Source: [Synechococcus] sp. NIES-970 (GTDB taxonomy: Bacteria; Cyanobacteriota; Cyanobacteriia; Cyanobacteriales; MRBY01). From it: a stretch of 64,000 nt of DNA. Positions within the stretch are counted from its first letter, which is position 1, and every line of letters begins with the position of its first letter. A model generated the notes under the pieces. The model did no database searches and had not been told where the DNA came from. It was given only the letters and a program-made list of their open reading frames with translations. This document shows positions 34,804 through 44,612 of the stretch, piece by piece. The stretch covers positions 1,240,001 to 1,304,000 of the forward strand of contig AP017959.1 in assembly GCA_002356215.1 (NCBI GenBank). Reading direction: 5' to 3'. The translations under genes were made by a program, and so were the position numbers.

Positions 34804-35844
34804 TTAGCTCTCTGCAAAAATATATTTACGCAGGTCAGCCGGATTCGGTTCAGGGCTATTTTCCGCGAAGGTCACCGAATCATTCACCACTTCCTGGACG
34901 CGCTTTTCGATCGCCTTGAGTTCTTCAGCGGTGGCAAGACCGCGGTTGGTGACGAACTTCTCAAAGCGTGTAATCGGATCCCGTTGGGCCCAAAACGCTT
35001 TTTCTTCTGCTGAACGCAATTCGTCTGGATCAGCGAGGGAGTGACCCCGGAAACGGTAGGTCAAGGCTTCAATTAAAGTCGGCCCTTCCCCAGCTCTGGC
35101 TCTGGCTACGGCTTTTTGGGCCACATCCCGCATCGCCAGCACATCCATCCCATCAACTTCATAACCGGGCATCCCGAAAACACTGGCTTTTTTGTAGATT
35201 TCCGGCTGGGAGGTTGCTCGCTCGTGGGCCATACCGATCGCCCATTTGTTATTCTCAACGACGAACAAAATGGGGAGTTTCCAGAGGGCCGCCATGTTTA
35301 GGGTTTCAAAGAATTGGCCATTGTTCGAAGTGCCATCCCCAAAGAAACAAGCAGTTACGTTATCAGCGCTGCGATCGCCCATCACTTCCTGACGATATTT
35401 ACTTTGGAGGGCTGCCCCCGCCGCCACGGGAATCCCTTCTCCGATAAACGCATAGCCCCCAAGTAAACCATGCTCTTTCGAGAACATGTGCATCGAGCCG
35501 CCCCGACCCTTACTACAACCCGTTTCTTTCCCAAACAATTCTGCCATCACTTCCCGCGCCGGAACCCCGGCACTGAGGGCATGGACGTGGTCGCGATAGG
35601 TACTACAAACAAAATCTTCTCCCTGGCGCATGGAGCGGATCACCCCGGTGGAGACTGCTTCCTGGCCGTTGTAGAGGTGAACGAAGCCAAACATCTTGCC
35701 ACGGTAATACATCTCCGCACACTTGTCTTCAAACAAGCGTCCTAAGGTCATATCTTCATAGAGCATCAGCGCTTCTTTTTTACTGATCTCGACCGAAGAA
35801 TTATCAAATTCGGGGGCTGTCCGTTCTTTATGCATCATTAACAT
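34804..35844 (-). CDS. pdhA: Pyruvate dehydrogenase E1 component, alpha subunit
   Basis: A 346-residue thiamine-diphosphate enzyme subunit that, with E1 beta, decarboxylates pyruvate and acetylates the E2 lipoyl group to feed acetyl-CoA synthesis. The cofactor motif runs from [15 protein letters not shown] to VVENN. The region [23 protein letters not shown] and the phosphorylation-loop-like [12 protein letters not shown] are typical. The beta subunit and E2 are not in the window, as is usual in cyanobacteria. The start is one of several closely spaced ATG codons (MLMMHKE). Confidence 0.95.
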   Translation of the reverse strand: MLMMHKERTAPEFDNSSVEISKKEALMLYEDMTLGRLFEDKCAEMYYRGKMFGFVHLYNGQEAVSTGVIRSMRQGEDFVCSTYRDHVHALSAGVPAREVMAELFGKETGCSKGRGGSMHMFSKEHGLLGGYAFIGEGIPVAAGAALQSKYRQEVMGDRSADNVTACFFGDGTSNNGQFFETLNMAALWKLPILFVVENNKWAIGMAHERATSQPEIYKKASVFGMPGYEVDGMDVLAMRDVAQKAVARARAGEGPTLIEALTYRFRGHSLADPDELRSAEEKAFWAQRDPITRFEKFVTNRGLATAEELKAIEKRVQEVVNDSVTFAENSPEPNPADLRKYIFAES

Positions 35845-36111
35845 TCAGGATTTTTGCTTAGTCGTATGGGGTGATCACCCGGCCCAGGGGCAGTGTGAAA
35901 TCCGCAAGTAACAGTTTAGAATCAAATTGGTCTCCATAGAAGTAGAGCCCGGCAGGTTAAGGAACTCCGCAGGCAACAAATCTATGGCCTAGGGTGAGCG
36001 ATTTGGTAATCGTCAGAACCAAGGACGCAGCGGCAGACCAGCCATGGTGTCGAAATTCTTCGGCTAATATAACCTTAATTGAAGTGATTTTTGCTGATAG
36101 GAAAGTAAACT

Positions 36112-38232
36112 GTGCGCATTCCGCTCGACTATTACCGCATCCTGTGCGTCCCCGCAAAGGCAACTACTGCCCAAATTACCCAAGCCTATCGCGATCGCCT
36201 GTCTCAAATGCCCCGTCGCGAGCACGGAGCCTTGGCCATTGAAGCCCGCAACCGGATTATCGAGCAAGCCTTTGACGTCCTCTCCCAAACAGAAAGCCGT
36301 GCGGTTTACGACCATGAGCTATCGGGCAATCTTTTTCGCTCCCTCGTTCCTAGCCGTCCGAAGCTGCCCTTCCCCGACCATGCTGTCAGTGGTCCCCCCG
36401 AGATTGACCCCCATCAGCCGACCATTGCCATTGAGGAGCGTGATTTCCTCGGTGGACTTCTACTATTACTCGACCTAGGTGAATACGAACTGATCCTAAA
36501 GCTGGCATCTCCTTACCTCAGGGGCAAAGGTAAACAAGTCAAAGGGGGTTCCCTAGGAGACCCAGATCTGGTGAATCCAGAATTACGTCTTTGTTTAGCC
36601 TTAGCCCACTGGGAGCTCAGCCGTGAACAATGGCTGCAACAACACTACGAACTGGCTGCTACCTCTGGACAGGCGGGGCAAACCTTGTTGGCAGACGCGG
36701 ATCTTTTCCCTGAGCTCCGGGAGGAAATCCAGGCAGAGCTCAATCGCCTCCGTCCTTACCAGATACTGGAACTATTGTCCTTGACAGATGGGGAAACGGC
36801 GGAAAGAAAGCGGGGCTTAGCAATGCTCCAGGATATGCTCGATGCCCGGGGGGGTATTGATGGTCAGGGGGATGACAAATCGGGCCTGGGCATTGATGAT
36901 TTTTTACGTTTCATTCAACAGCTGCGGAGTTATCTGACAGTTCAGGAACAGTTAGAGCTGTTTGTGGCAGAATCAAAGCGTCCCTCAGCTGCGGCGACTT
37001 ATTTAGCGGTTTATGGGCTCCTAGGAGCCGGATTTTCTTGGCGACAACCCCAGTTAGTACTCCAGGCCCAGGAACTGTTGGAGCGTTTGGGGCAGCGGCA
37101 GGATGTCTATTTAGAACAGTCGATCTGCGCTCTACTCCTGGGACAACCTGATGAGGCGAATCAACTGCTGGAGCAGAGTCAAGAACAGGAAGCGATCACC
37201 TACATTCGAGAACAGTCCCAAGGGGCAGCCAATTTACTACCGGGCCTTTGTCTTTATGGCGAAACTTGGCTGAAAACTGAGGTATTTTCCCACTTCCGGG
37301 ATTTGCGTCAACGGCGCGATGATACTGCTGTTTCTTTGAAAGCTTATTTTGCAGATTTAGAGGTGCAGCAGTACCTAGAAGGTCTTCCCATTGCGCCGCC
37401 TCCTGAACCAGAAACAGCCCCAACTCAACCTCAAGCGGCGATCGCCGCGACGGTAGCACCGGAGGTTAACCCAGCCCCCTTGCCCAGTCGCCCCGAAAAA
37501 GTGACTTCCTTCGAGGCTTTGGTTTCAGAATCAGCACCAACCATGGTGCCGGATGTCTCTCCTGGGGTGATGACGCCCCCGAGCCCCCCAGAACCAGAGC
37601 CAGTGATCGAAACGGCAGAAACTGGGCCATCCCACCGATCTTTTTCGGTCCCCTTTTTGGCGATCGCCGTTGCTTTAGGGGCTGTGGTTGCGCTCGTTGG
37701 CCTAGTGCAGCTCATCACCAGATCGCCTTCCCAGGAAACTGCCTCCAATGGCCCCACGGTAACGACTCCAGCCCCAGAGCCAGAGACGCCCGTCGAGCCC
37801 CCGCCCCCAGAGGCACCCATAATTGAGAATGAGAATCCGACGCCCATTTTAGATGAGGCGATCGCCACTGAGGTGATCGAAAATTGGTTTACCAGTAAGT
37901 CCCAAGCCTTTGGCCCAGACCATGACCTAACCGCCCTCGAAAACATTTTGACCAATCCTTCTCTCGCAGAATGGCGGAGCCGGGCCCAGCAGGTGAGGGA
38001 TGCAGGCCACTACCGCACCTACGAACACAGTCTTACTGTCGAGAGCTTTAATTTCGATCCGAGTCAACCGGACGTGGCGACTGTTGAAGCCCAAGTGCAG
38101 GAAAAAGCAAACCATTATCGGGGGAATGGGGCCTTAGATGCGAGTCAGTCCTACGACTCTTCCCTACAGATTCGCTATAGTCTCGTGCGCCAAGACGATC
38201 GCTGGCTCATTCGTTCTTCCCAAACCCTGTAG
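36112..38232 (+). CDS. zipN: Cell division protein ZipN/Ftn2 (ARC6 homologue)
   Basis: A 706-residue membrane protein. Residues 5-65 are J-like (start MRIPLDYYRILCVPAKATT) but have no HPD triad, so it is unlikely to stimulate DnaK. The middle is helical repeats; one membrane helix lies near residues 513-534 (PFLAIAVALGAVVALVGLVQL); and the C-terminal IMS/ARC6-type domain follows (VIENWFTSKSQAFG to DDRWLIRSSQTL). ZipN is the cyanobacterial assembly factor of the FtsZ ring and the ancestor of chloroplast ARC6. The start is GTG. It is followed three bases later by a DUF2227 gene. Confidence 0.93.
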   Translation: MRIPLDYYRILCVPAKATTAQITQAYRDRLSQMPRREHGALAIEARNRIIEQAFDVLSQTESRAVYDHELSGNLFRSLVPSRPKLPFPDHAVSGPPEIDPHQPTIAIEERDFLGGLLLLLDLGEYELILKLASPYLRGKGKQVKGGSLGDPDLVNPELRLCLALAHWELSREQWLQQHYELAATSGQAGQTLLADADLFPELREEIQAELNRLRPYQILELLSLTDGETAERKRGLAMLQDMLDARGGIDGQGDDKSGLGIDDFLRFIQQLRSYLTVQEQLELFVAESKRPSAAATYLAVYGLLGAGFSWRQPQLVLQAQELLERLGQRQDVYLEQSICALLLGQPDEANQLLEQSQEQEAITYIREQSQGAANLLPGLCLYGETWLKTEVFSHFRDLRQRRDDTAVSLKAYFADLEVQQYLEGLPIAPPPEPETAPTQPQAAIAATVAPEVNPAPLPSRPEKVTSFEALVSESAPTMVPDVSPGVMTPPSPPEPEPVIETAETGPSHRSFSVPFLAIAVALGAVVALVGLVQLITRSPSQETASNGPTVTTPAPEPETPVEPPPPEAPIIENENPTPILDEAIATEVIENWFTSKSQAFGPDHDLTALENILTNPSLAEWRSRAQQVRDAGHYRTYEHSLTVESFNFDPSQPDVATVEAQVQEKANHYRGNGALDASQSYDSSLQIRYSLVRQDDRWLIRSSQTL

Positions 38233-38235
38233 CCG

Positions 38236-38823
38236 ATGCCCTCTGGACGAACCCATGATCAGATTACCTTCTGGGGGCTGCCCTTAGTGGCTGGTCTGGG
38301 CCTCTGGCTCGGGCAGCGCTGGGAATTAGCCTTACTCCTGAGTTGCGCTTACCTGTTCAGCGGCCTGATGTTTGGCCCCGATCTAGACATTCGCTCAGTG
38401 CAATTTAAGCGCTGGGGCATGTTGCGTTGGCTTTGGCTCCCCTACCAAAAAAATCTCCGCCACCGTTCCGTGCTTTCCCATGGCTTTCTTATTGGGACAG
38501 TGATTCGACTGCTGTACCTGGGGGGGATTTTGTTTCTCGTGGCAATCGTCAGCGTGGCGATCGCCCAATTATTTTTCGACTTTAGTTGGAATTGGCGTTC
38601 GTTTTGGGTCATGGCCCAAGCCCGTTGGCGGCAGGATTATTTGGCCGAAAGTATCGCCCTGTTTGCCGGCTTAGAACTTGGGGCGATGAGCCATTCTATA
38701 AGTGATTGGTTGGGGTCGGCCCTAAAACGTTCCCAGAAACGGGGTATTTTTTCGCGGCTACCCCAGATTTCCGGTAAAAAAAGGCAAAGTAAACGCAAAT
38801 CTCCCCGCCCAAGCCGGAGGTAA
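38236..38823 (+). CDS. DUF2227 metal-binding membrane protein
   Basis: A 195-residue protein with four hydrophobic segments, starting MPSGRTHDQITFWGLP. The conserved polar positions His7/Asp8, GPDLDIRS and HRSVLSHGFLIG suggest metal binding in the PgpB/DUF2227 manner, but the reaction is unknown. The basic tail (KKRQSKRKSPRPSRR) lies on the cytosolic side. It starts three bases after zipN and is followed by a phosphoribosyltransferase two bases later, so the three genes are one operon. Confidence 0.85.
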   Translation: MPSGRTHDQITFWGLPLVAGLGLWLGQRWELALLLSCAYLFSGLMFGPDLDIRSVQFKRWGMLRWLWLPYQKNLRHRSVLSHGFLIGTVIRLLYLGGILFLVAIVSVAIAQLFFDFSWNWRSFWVMAQARWRQDYLAESIALFAGLELGAMSHSISDWLGSALKRSQKRGIFSRLPQISGKKRQSKRKSPRPSRR

Positions 38824-38825
38824 AT

Positions 38826-39359
38826 ATGACCGATTTGAAAGTCGATTTAAAAATCAGTTGGGCTGAATATCACCAGCTCATTGAACAGTTGGCCCGACAA
38901 ATTCATCGCTCCCAATGGGAGTTTAATCAGATCCTCTGTTTGGCGAAGGGCGGTTTACGGATCGGCGATATTTTGGCCCGCCTTTTCGACCAGCCCCTAG
39001 GGATCTTAAATGTGACCAGTTATGGTGGCACGGGAAATCGGGAGCAGGGTCAACTGCAGTTTGCAGAACACTTGACGAATTTTGGGCCCCTAGGCGATCG
39101 CCTGCTGTTGGTAGATGATCTGGTAGATTCCGGCGCGAGCCTCCGGGAAGCCCAAATCTGGTTAAAACAATATGCCCCCCAAGTGAAGGAAATGCGCACT
39201 GCTGTTCTTTGGTATAAGGGCCAGGCGCAATTTCAGCCCGATTATTACGCACAGCATTTGCCCGATAATCCCTGGATTGAGCAACCCTTTGAACATTACG
39301 AAAGGGGTGTGACAGCCTTAGGAGAGGATAGCCATGCAAAATCAGACGAGATCTATTAA
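38826..39359 (+). CDS. Purine-type phosphoribosyltransferase
   Basis: A 177-residue type I phosphoribosyltransferase. The PRPP-binding signature is LLLVDDLVDSGASLRE (near residue 97), with LCLAKGGLRIGDILA upstream. The compact size resembles bacterial xanthine or hypoxanthine phosphoribosyltransferases of the Gpt class, salvaging purine bases with PRPP. The base cannot be assigned. It is the last gene of the tight zipN operon; the FemAB-like gene starts 33 bases further on. Confidence 0.87.
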   Translation: MTDLKVDLKISWAEYHQLIEQLARQIHRSQWEFNQILCLAKGGLRIGDILARLFDQPLGILNVTSYGGTGNREQGQLQFAEHLTNFGPLGDRLLLVDDLVDSGASLREAQIWLKQYAPQVKEMRTAVLWYKGQAQFQPDYYAQHLPDNPWIEQPFEHYERGVTALGEDSHAKSDEIY

Positions 39360-39392
39360 CGTATAAAAAAATCCCCAACCCCGCCAAAATCA

Positions 39393-40580
39393 ATGGTTTC
39401 CCCGTCGCAAATCACCGCCACTTGGCACAGTGAGATCGCCGAAATCCCCAAAGCTGCCTGGGATGCGATCGCCTCACCGTTGAAAACCCCTTTCCTAGAA
39501 TGGGATTGGCTCCACAACATTGAAACCTCCGGCAGTGTTGGCCCGAGAACCGGTTGGCAGCCCTGCCACCTCTCGCTCCAGCGCAACGGAGAATTGATCG
39601 CCATGGCCCCCCTCTACATCAAAGGCCACAGCTACGGCGAATTTGTTTTTGACCACCAATGGGCTGACTTGTCCCACCGCCTGGGCCACGAATACTATCC
39701 CAAGCTAGTCGGTATGACCCCCTTTACACCCGCAGTGGGTTACCGCTTTCTCATCGCCCCTGGTGAAGATGAACGGGAACTGTGTCAAATGATGGTGCAG
39801 GCGATCGATCAGTTTTGCGATCGCCACGGCATTTCTGGTTGTAACTTCTTGTTTGTGGATCCGGATTGGCAGAAAACCATGGAGCAGTTAGGTTTCCGGG
39901 CTTGGCTCCACCATGGCTACATCTGGAGTAACCATGACTTTAGCGATTTTGACGATTACCTCGGGGCGTTCACCTCGAACCAACGGAAAAATATTAAGCG
40001 GGAGCGCAAAGCCGTTGAAAAAGCAGGTCTAACCATGAAGATGATGGCGGGCGATGAAATTCCGGCCCATTATTTTCCCTTGATTTATCGCTTCTATAGC
40101 AGCACCTGCGACAAATTTTTTTGGGGTAGTAAATATCTGCGAAAAGCTTTTTTTGAGCAGCTAGAGTCCACCTATCGTCACCGAGTTGTCCTCGCTGCCG
40201 CCTACATCCCTGAAGACGAAAAACACCCCGTGGGCCTCTCTTTTTGCATCCGTAAAGATGAGCATCTCTATGGGCGGTATTGGGGCGCTTTTGATGAATA
40301 TGATTGTCTCCATTTTGAAGCTTGTTATTACAAGCCGATCCAGTGGGCGATCGCCCAGGGAATCACCATGTATGACCCAGGGGCGGGCGGGAAACACAAA
40401 CGGCGGAGGGGTTTCCCAGCAACGCCCAACTATAGCCTGCATCGCTTCTATCAACCCCGCATGGGCCAAATTTTGGATGCTTATATTCAAGAAATCAATG
40501 CAATGGAGCAACAAGAAATTGACGCGATCAATGCAGATATTCCCTTTAAGCGGCGGGAGTTACATTTAGATATTTCCTAA
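39393..40580 (+). CDS. FemAB-like acyltransferase (DUF482, COG3146)
   Basis: A 395-residue protein of the FemAB-like/DUF482 family, with duplicated GNAT folds. Typical parts are FLEWDWLHNIETSGSVGPRTGW near the start and the C-terminal FCIRKDEHLYGRYWGAFDEYD. Related proteins are predicted N-acyltransferases, but the acceptor is unknown. No signal or membrane segment is present. It lies 33 bases after the phosphoribosyltransferase, same strand, and may share its transcript. Confidence 0.86.
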   Translation: MVSPSQITATWHSEIAEIPKAAWDAIASPLKTPFLEWDWLHNIETSGSVGPRTGWQPCHLSLQRNGELIAMAPLYIKGHSYGEFVFDHQWADLSHRLGHEYYPKLVGMTPFTPAVGYRFLIAPGEDERELCQMMVQAIDQFCDRHGISGCNFLFVDPDWQKTMEQLGFRAWLHHGYIWSNHDFSDFDDYLGAFTSNQRKNIKRERKAVEKAGLTMKMMAGDEIPAHYFPLIYRFYSSTCDKFFWGSKYLRKAFFEQLESTYRHRVVLAAAYIPEDEKHPVGLSFCIRKDEHLYGRYWGAFDEYDCLHFEACYYKPIQWAIAQGITMYDPGAGGKHKRRRGFPATPNYSLHRFYQPRMGQILDAYIQEINAMEQQEIDAINADIPFKRRELHLDIS

Positions 40581-40706
40581 ATAAATTATTATTGCATTGC
40601 CTGTCAGCGAAAAAATACATCTCTCTGGATTTAATAATTTAGCTACATAAAAAAACAAGTATTTTTACTGTTTTAACAGCTTGTATTTTTGAATAAATAA
40701 TCCGCC

Positions 40707-41234
40707 CTATTCAACATCTAGTTGGCGACCTGTGCGGTCATAGACCAAGAGATCCCACTGGCCATTTTCAGCCATCTCAAAGGCAATTTTTGAGCCGTCA
40801 GCACTGATGTTGGGATGGCGCACTTCTTGGTTGAGATTATCTGTTAAATTGCGCTTTTGTTGAAATTCGCGGTCATATAAGTAAATATCTGATTCCCCCT
40901 GACGATTCACCGCAAAGACGATGTAACGGCCATCTTCTGAAATGCTGGGGTGGGAAGCGCGCTCATTGAGGGCATTGAGACCGGGCAAAAGAATTGTTTG
41001 GCGACTGTTGGTATCAAACAAGTAGATGTCCTGGGAACCGTTGCGGTCTGAGGCAAAAACAAGATATGGTCCAGCGATCGCCGGGTCAAAATCTAGGGAG
41101 CGACTGTTGAGGCTGCGCCCCCCCGGATCGACGGGAAAATTCACAATTCGCGGGTAACCAACACAGCCTTGGAGCCATAGGCTCAAGCTCAGCAATAGTA
41201 AACTGTGTGGGGAAAAAAGATGCCGCATGGTCAA
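40707..41234 (-). CDS. TolB-like propeller lipoprotein
   Basis: A 175-residue lipoprotein. A hydrophobic stretch ends at the lipobox LQGC (Cys24). The mature part holds about three TolB/WD40-type blades (YLVFASDRNGSQDIYLFD, YIVFAVNRQGESDIYLYD, KIAFEMAENGQWDLLVYD). A full propeller would need more blades, so the protein either dimerises or is a short version. It could be part of an envelope complex in the manner of TolB. It starts at 41234, or at 41228, two codons later. The divergent comM gene starts 69 bases away. Confidence 0.82.
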   Translation of the reverse strand: MTMRHLFSPHSLLLLSLSLWLQGCVGYPRIVNFPVDPGGRSLNSRSLDFDPAIAGPYLVFASDRNGSQDIYLFDTNSRQTILLPGLNALNERASHPSISEDGRYIVFAVNRQGESDIYLYDREFQQKRNLTDNLNQEVRHPNISADGSKIAFEMAENGQWDLLVYDRTGRQLDVE

Positions 41235-41303
41235 GGGAAATTAGGGAGCAGGCGATCGCCTTTTTTTCGATAGTATTGTCTCAGTAGCACAGTAAATAAA
41301 GCC

Positions 41304-42833
41304 ATGCTATCAAGAATTTGGAGCGCCACGATTGTCGGGGTTGATGCCCTCAGAGTCGCCGTAGAAGTAGATATTTCTGGGGGACTACCGAAAATGATTG
41401 TGGTGGGTCTACCGGATACGGCGGTGCAGGAGTCAAAGGAACGGGTCAAGGCTGCCCTCAAAAATTCGGGCTTTGGCTTCCCGGTGCGTAAAATTTTGGT
41501 GAATCTTGCGCCGGCGGATCTTCGTAAGGAAGGCCCAAGCTTTGATCTTCCCATTAGTGTGGGAATTTTGGCCGCTACCGAACAAATTGAAACAACCCTC
41601 CTCAAGGATTTTGTATTTTTGGGGGAAGTTTCCCTTGATGGCACCCTACGACCTGTGGCCGGGGTACTGCCGATCGCCGCCGCTGCCCAAAAGTTGGGTT
41701 TCAAAGGGATGCTTGTGCCTAGGGCCAACGCCCAGGAAGCCGCAGTTGTCGAAGGTCTAACGGTTTATGGTTGCGCCAATCTCCAGGAGGTGGCAGCTGT
41801 ATTGGGGGCTCCCCAGGAGCATCGCCCCGTCCGTATCGATATCCGCGAGGCGATCGCCAAAGCTGCGCACCTTGTCCCGGATCTCAAGGATGTCAAAGGC
41901 CAGAGTTTGGCCCGCCGCGCCCTCGAAATTGCCGCCGCTGGGGGCCATAATCTGATTTTTGTGGGGCCACCCGGTAGCGGCAAAACAATGCTAGCCCGAA
42001 GATTACCCGGCATTTTACCGAAACTATCTTTTGATGAAGCCTTAGAAGTCTCCCAGATCCATTCCGTCGCAGGGTTACTCAAAGACCGAGGCACATTGGT
42101 CACCGCCCGTCCTTTCCGCAGTCCCCACCATTCCGCCTCTGGCCCTTCCCTAGTGGGTGGTGGCAGTTTTCCGCGCCCCGGCGAAATTTCCCTGGCCCAT
42201 CGGGGGATCTTGTTCCTCGACGAACTGACGGAATTTAAACGCAATGTCCTCGAATTTTTGCGGCAACCCCTCGAAGATGGCTTTGTCACCATTTCTCGCA
42301 CTCGTCAATCGGTAGAATTTCCGGCTCAATTCACCCTCGTTGCCAGCACAAATCCCTGTCCCTGTGGCTATTTTGGTGACCCGATTCAAGCCTGTACCTG
42401 TAGCCCGCGATCGCGTGAACAATATTGGGCGAAACTTTCGGGGCCGCTGATGGACCGCATTGATCTCCAGGTGGCGGTCAATCGTCTGAAACCGGAAGAA
42501 ATGCTCCAGCAGGGGGTTGGGGAAGAGTCCCGTACGGTGGCGGAACGGGTGAACCAAGCGCGGCACATTGCTCAGGAACGCTTTCGCGATCACCCCCAAG
42601 TACACTGCAATGCGGAGATGACTGCGAAGGATCTGCGGGAATATTGCAGTCTGGAGCAGAGTAGTCGCAGCTTGTTAGAAGGGGCAATTCGTAAGTTGGG
42701 GTTATCAGCCCGGGCGATGGATCGGATTTTAAAGGTGGCCCGTACGATCGCCGACTTAGCTGCCACGCCAACGATCCAGACGGCTCACATCGCTGAGGCG
42801 GTTCAATATCGCACTATCGATCGCCTGCAGTAG
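41304..42833 (+). CDS. comM: ComM/YifB family Mg-chelatase-like ATPase
   Basis: A 509-residue AAA+ protein with an N-terminal Lon-like domain (start MLSRIWSATIVGVDALRVAV) and a C-terminal Mg-chelatase-type module. Walker A is GPPGSGKT in the middle of the protein, Walker B is GILFLDELTEF, and NPCPCGYFGD marks the family. In transformable bacteria, ComM is a hexameric helicase that helps integrate taken-up DNA by branch migration. The window's relatives of PCC 7002 are naturally transformable, which suits the call. It ends six bases before the convergent oxidoreductase gene. Confidence 0.93.
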   Translation: MLSRIWSATIVGVDALRVAVEVDISGGLPKMIVVGLPDTAVQESKERVKAALKNSGFGFPVRKILVNLAPADLRKEGPSFDLPISVGILAATEQIETTLLKDFVFLGEVSLDGTLRPVAGVLPIAAAAQKLGFKGMLVPRANAQEAAVVEGLTVYGCANLQEVAAVLGAPQEHRPVRIDIREAIAKAAHLVPDLKDVKGQSLARRALEIAAAGGHNLIFVGPPGSGKTMLARRLPGILPKLSFDEALEVSQIHSVAGLLKDRGTLVTARPFRSPHHSASGPSLVGGGSFPRPGEISLAHRGILFLDELTEFKRNVLEFLRQPLEDGFVTISRTRQSVEFPAQFTLVASTNPCPCGYFGDPIQACTCSPRSREQYWAKLSGPLMDRIDLQVAVNRLKPEEMLQQGVGEESRTVAERVNQARHIAQERFRDHPQVHCNAEMTAKDLREYCSLEQSSRSLLEGAIRKLGLSARAMDRILKVARTIADLAATPTIQTAHIAEAVQYRTIDRLQ

Positions 42834-42839
42834 CTCTCC

Positions 42840-44564
42840 TTAGGCGAGGCCCTCAAGGACAAACCAGGGGGCTGCGTGATTGACCCGGCCGATCGCCTGG
42901 ATTCTTTGGGGAGCATCGAGGCTCTCGAGCCATTGGTGTAGTGAAAAATCGAGGGTTATCACCTGGAGGGAGTCAGGATAATCGGGGAAAGTAATGGCAA
43001 ACGTGCGATCGCCGGTCGGGAAAATTTCACCGCCGTAGGCTTTAGCCTGGGGTGTGGCTCTGGAAACAAACGACTCACAACCACATAATCCATGTTCAGA
43101 ATATTGGTCGGGATGATCGAGATAAAATCGTTGCCACTGCAACCATTCGGGATGATCCCAGGCCAAATTATAGAGGGGGATCACGGCGGCGGGGGCAAAA
43201 GGATCTGTGAGGAGCTTTTCTTGGATGGCTCGCACATCAAGGTCCTTGGGGCCACATTGATTTTGAATTGCCAGTGCTGCTGCCTGTCCTGCCGCCTGAC
43301 CAATATTCAGCACCAGGGGTTGGAGACGCGTTGCCCCATTCGCCATGTGAGAAACGGCAATATTTTTCTCGCAAGCGAGGCAATTTTCCACCGTCGCTGA
43401 ATACAAAGCCGTGTAGGGAATCGTAAAAGGTGTGCCTGTCCAGCGGCCCCCCCAGGGAATCGATTTGGGGGCCAGGGGAAATTCAAAGCCTGGATAGTGG
43501 TGGTCATTGGCATAGTTCCCGACGGCGATCGCCATGACTTCCCCAGCCGCATTTAACGGTAACGGGGCGACAGTGCCATTAGGCAGAATCTGCTGTTCCG
43601 TAAGGGTTTCTGTCCCGATCAACCGCCGACTTTCTCGAAAATAGGGCATCAAAGCAAAGCTCCCACCCTGCAAGCCATGGGGAAACACATCTGGCGCGAG
43701 GCCATATTCTCCGCCAGATTCTTGGTAAATGTAATCGGCAAACGCCAAACTATGGGCCTGGGCTTCCCGATAAAAATCAAGGCGTTGCTGGGGATCTAAA
43801 AGGCGATCGCCTCCCAGGCCATAGTCATTTCCTGCCAGGGGCCAATTGATCATGTATTGGCCCTTGGGCAAGCCCCCATAGTTCATGAATGCATCGAGGC
43901 CATATTTCTCCCAAGCCCCCTGAAATATCGAAAAATCGCCATGACCCGGCGATGGTTGCAAGCCATGTTTTTGTAGATAAAAAACCCAGGTGGGGGACTG
44001 CACCGGATACATTGCCGTCATCTCGTTCGACATCGCAGGGGCGCTGGGCTCTTGGAAATTTTCTGACCAATCCCAACCCCAACGGTGGGGCACATCCCCC
44101 AAGGCTAATACATCTCCCAACTCCGTCCCATCGAGGATGATGTCCGCCGCAATTTGGTAATTTTTAAACCGGACACCCGTTAGGCGATCGCCCTGTCTTT
44201 TTACTTCGAGGGGGACCTGTCCCGCAATCCAGGTGAGGTTTTTTTCCGCCTTGACCCAATCCGCAAAAATTTGCGCCCCAATCCGGGGATCAAAAGTGAA
44301 CATACTCACCCAACTGTGATCTAAACCGTCTCGCTGGTGTCGCCACTGGAGTTCCCGCAAAAAAGCCCCCCATAATCCCGTCTGCCAAGCCTGCAGTTCA
44401 TTCCCATCCGGAGCTGCTACCCCCGCCGCCGTCAACATTCCCCCCAGCCAAGGGAATTCACTCACCAAAATTGTCGCCACACCATTCCGTGCACATTGGA
44501 GAGCTGCCGCTGTTCCCCCTGTGCCACCACCAACGACCAAGACCTTTGTTTGTAAGCTCTCCAT
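42840..44564 (-). CDS. FAD-dependent oxidoreductase of unknown substrate
   Basis: A 574-residue flavoprotein. The dinucleotide motif VLVVGGGTGGTAAAL is at residues 9-23 and ILVSEFPWLGG follows at the ribose-binding acidic position. This is the FAD_oxidored (PF12831-like) pattern, a family often annotated xanthan-lyase-like without proof. Conserved NGAVHPPH-like motifs are absent, and the region ILDGTELGDVLALGD sits at the usual place. The substrate cannot be told. It is on the minus strand between comM and the LCP gene, with 48 bases to the latter, which lies upstream of it on the same strand. Confidence 0.85.
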   Translation of the reverse strand: MESLQTKVLVVGGGTGGTAAALQCARNGVATILVSEFPWLGGMLTAAGVAAPDGNELQAWQTGLWGAFLRELQWRHQRDGLDHSWVSMFTFDPRIGAQIFADWVKAEKNLTWIAGQVPLEVKRQGDRLTGVRFKNYQIAADIILDGTELGDVLALGDVPHRWGWDWSENFQEPSAPAMSNEMTAMYPVQSPTWVFYLQKHGLQPSPGHGDFSIFQGAWEKYGLDAFMNYGGLPKGQYMINWPLAGNDYGLGGDRLLDPQQRLDFYREAQAHSLAFADYIYQESGGEYGLAPDVFPHGLQGGSFALMPYFRESRRLIGTETLTEQQILPNGTVAPLPLNAAGEVMAIAVGNYANDHHYPGFEFPLAPKSIPWGGRWTGTPFTIPYTALYSATVENCLACEKNIAVSHMANGATRLQPLVLNIGQAAGQAAALAIQNQCGPKDLDVRAIQEKLLTDPFAPAAVIPLYNLAWDHPEWLQWQRFYLDHPDQYSEHGLCGCESFVSRATPQAKAYGGEIFPTGDRTFAITFPDYPDSLQVITLDFSLHQWLESLDAPQRIQAIGRVNHAAPWFVLEGLA

Positions 44565-44612
44565 AAAAATTGCAATAACTTGTTTTGCGCAAAATTATTT
44601 AGCGAATGGTCT

